Assembly (NCBI GenBank): GCA_028023455.1
Contig: JAQFVV010000113.1
Coordinates: 930,001 to 994,000, forward strand
DNA length: 64,000 nt
Origin: Epiperipatus broadwayi
Lineage: Eukaryota > Onychophora > Udeonychophora > Euonychophora > Peripatidae
Direction of reading: 5' to 3'
The position numbers and the translations under genes are program-made. This document shows, in pieces, positions 61,945-64,000 of the stretch (the first letter of the stretch is position 1; each line of letters opens with the position of its first letter). A model generated the notes under the pieces. It searched no databases and was not told the DNA's origin. It was given only the letters and a program-made list of their open reading frames with translations.

Positions 61945-63150
61945 TTAACATATATATAGAAAGGACTTGAACTCAGGCTTTAAAGCTCCTTACAGTTATT
62001 TACTCCATCTTATACAGCCAATACACATAACCACAGACATGTGAAAAAGGTAAATAATCTCCAATATACATATTTCATGCTGAAGCAGCCCCCATCAATT
62101 GGTCCAGGTCACAATCTCTCACACATAAATACAATCAGTGTAAATATTTGACAAGCTTCAATCTTCTTCATCCTCCATTTCATATGCCATCCATATCATT
62201 GAAAATCCAAGAATGAAATGCCCAGTCCTTGTTGATGCTGGTATTATTGTCATACCCATGTTGACCTTAAATTAATCTGACTCCTCACACACAGGACTTT
62301 AACATGTCCATTTTAATACACAGAAGAGGGATGAGCAGAATAGAGGCTGAATATGTAATACTCAAATACATATGTATTGTCTCTATTAAATTTAATGTAA
62401 ATAGAAAGGACATGAACTCAGATTTTCATGTTTACCTACAGCTAACCACTCCATCTTATACAACCAATACACATGCCTACGCACATGTGAAAAAAATAAA
62501 TGATCTCCACTATATGTATTTTATGCTGAATTAGCACTCATCTCTTGGTCCAGCTGACCATTTCCCACACATATATACAATCAGTACTCAGTATATATTA
62601 AGATACCAAAATTTTAAACTGAACAAGCTTCAATCTTCTCCAAAATTCTTCAGCCATCCATATTATTGAAAATACATTTATTTAAATATTACATATTCAA
62701 CCTATATTCTGCTCATCCCCTCTTCTGTATACTAAAATGGATATATTAAAATACTATGAGTGAGGGGTTAGGTTGGCTTTAAGATAAACATGGGTATGAC
62801 AATAATGCTGGCATTAACAAGGACTTTGAACATTCCATCTTTGGATTTTCAATGATATGGATGGCTGAAGAGTTGAAGGGTGGAGAAGATTGAAGCTAGT
62901 CCATTAAAGCTTGAAGATTTGTTATCTTAATATAAACTGAGCACTGATTGTATATATGTGTAGGAGATAGTGATCTGGACCAACTTATGAACACTGATTT
63001 AGCACAAAATATGGATATTGAAGATCATTTATCTTTTTCACATGTATGTAGTCATGGGTATTGGTTGTATAAGATAAGTATATAGCTGTAGGGCGCTTAG
63101 AAATCTGAATTCAAATCCTTTCTAATTACGTTAAGTTTAGTATAGACAAT
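61945..63150. repeat. Family F1 cluster: two forward units and one reverse unit
   Basis: Forward unit at about 61962-62290 (aaggacttgaactcaggctt, catcaattggtccaggtcac, cattgaaaatccaagaatga). A second forward unit at about 62400-62680 (aaggacatgaactcagattt, cttggtccagctgaccattt). Reverse unit at about 62790-63140 (gattttcaatgatatggatg, gatctggaccaacttatgaa, gaattcaaatcctttctaat, tacgttaag). Forward plus reverse make a large foldback resembling 20.3-21.1 kb. The 76-codon frame at 62304 is repeat-derived. Confidence 0.85.
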
Positions 63151-64000
63151 ATACATGCATTTAAAATTTATATATATATACGCACAACTGTTGCACATGA
63201 TAATTTTATTATTTTAATTTACATGAAAAAAACAGCATAACGAACTACATTAATTTCCATTTTTTGATAAGATAAAACATAGATCTAGTTGTTTAAATAG
63301 AACAGCATAATTCATACTATGACAAAGTTATTTGGAAATTAATTATGTCAATTTAACTATTGATATTTTTGATTTGCTATAAATTATTGTTCACATTTTT
63401 TTCTTCTTTTCAATATGTTCTTCACCTTTATAACTAAAGATTTACTATTTCTTACTTCCGTAATTATATTTTTAATCGAAACTGTAAATTTATTCTATTT
63501 TTTATATAGATGAAACCAAGCGCCTCTCCTCTATAATTTTTTTTATTGTTTTTCTTTATTTAATTTCTTTTGCTTAATCTTTTGTTTTTCAAATATTAGT
63601 TAACTGTCAAACATTTTAGCCTTAATTCTACATTCTTCATTAATATTAAATTTAATTTTTTGTTTATCATTTTACCAATAATAAAAAAGTATTTTATTAA
63701 TCTTCTTATGCTAATTTTTGAAAATCTTTTAAATTTAAAATTATTTTTTTTATGTTAAATATTTAAAAAGTTTATTCTAATATTTTCCTTGTATTTGTCA
63801 ATGACACATTATATCTTAATCCAATTTTATTCTGTTAAATTTTGATCTTAATTCTATCATTATTAAACAGTTATCAAAAAATTAAAATAAATGTTGAAAA
63901 ATATTTACAGCGAATTTAGTGCACAAGAAGATTTAGTTTATGTTAATGTTTTTAAATTTGAGAAATTGGTTAACTAATAATTAAGATAACGGAAAAAAAT
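63150..64000. other. AT-rich sequence, nothing recognised
   Basis: No frame, repeat or RNA gene was recognised. Text is T-rich on the plus strand. Confidence 0.5.

Noticed and set aside
1-64000. CRISPR array, bacterial operon or plasmid/phage content
   Set aside because: No regularly spaced identical repeats with unique spacers, no long open frames, no ribosome binding sites; the content is eukaryotic repeats and spliced exons.

Overview
The window is a piece of a very AT-rich animal (metazoan) nuclear genome, most likely an invertebrate. The signs are a spliced minus-strand gene with consensus GT-AG introns, a tRNA-derived SINE family with poly-A tails and target-site duplications, decayed non-LTR (RTE clade), Ty3/gypsy and Penelope-like retroelements, several foldback or inverted-repeat element families, and many TA, CA and ATT microsatellites. 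No operons, ribosome binding sites, rRNA or CRISPR array are visible. The sequence does not identify the phylum.

The only host gene I can support is on the minus strand: two phase-0 exons at 34765-34857 and 12208-12324 that join, across a 22.4 kb intron, into a continuous tetratricopeptide-repeat (TPR) stretch of 70 codons. The other host exons are not seen. Nearly everything else is intron or intergenic sequence filled with dead transposons. None of the short open frames in the window is a convincing complete protein gene.

Layout. 1-12 kb: minus-strand RTE relic (about 1.49-3.64 kb) with a TIR element inside it, old tandem duplications, and a plus-strand RTE relic (7.56-10.14 kb) holding a clean SINE insertion. 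11.2-14.3 kb: a perfect 55-bp hairpin, a SINE that still resembles tRNA-Gly(UCC), TPR exon B, a CA microsatellite. 14-34.7 kb: the large intron, with SINEs, palindromic repeats of family F1 (17.6-18.2, 20.3-21.6 kb), a possible long solo LTR (22.0-24.9 kb) and an 826-bp foldback element (32.3-33.1 kb). 34.8 kb: TPR exon A. 36.7-40.2 kb: decayed gypsy pol interrupted by an RTE fragment. 40.7-53 kb: small TIR elements, an unidentified coding relic (44.7 kb), F1 repeats, SINEs. 53.55-57.67 kb: a 4.1 kb palindrome of two inverted, roughly 2.05 kb LTR-like arms meeting at one tRNA-Lys-type primer-binding site. 58.4-58.9 kb: Penelope-like GIY-YIG relic. 59.3-61.4 kb: third, older copy of the palindrome arm. 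62-63.1 kb: more F1 repeats.

The most unusual object is the 4.1 kb palindrome. Its centre has the layout expected if plus-strand strong-stop DNA of an LTR retroelement had folded back on its own 18-nt primer-binding-site copy and been extended. All alignments were made by eye; boundaries are approximate unless a target-site duplication fixes them.
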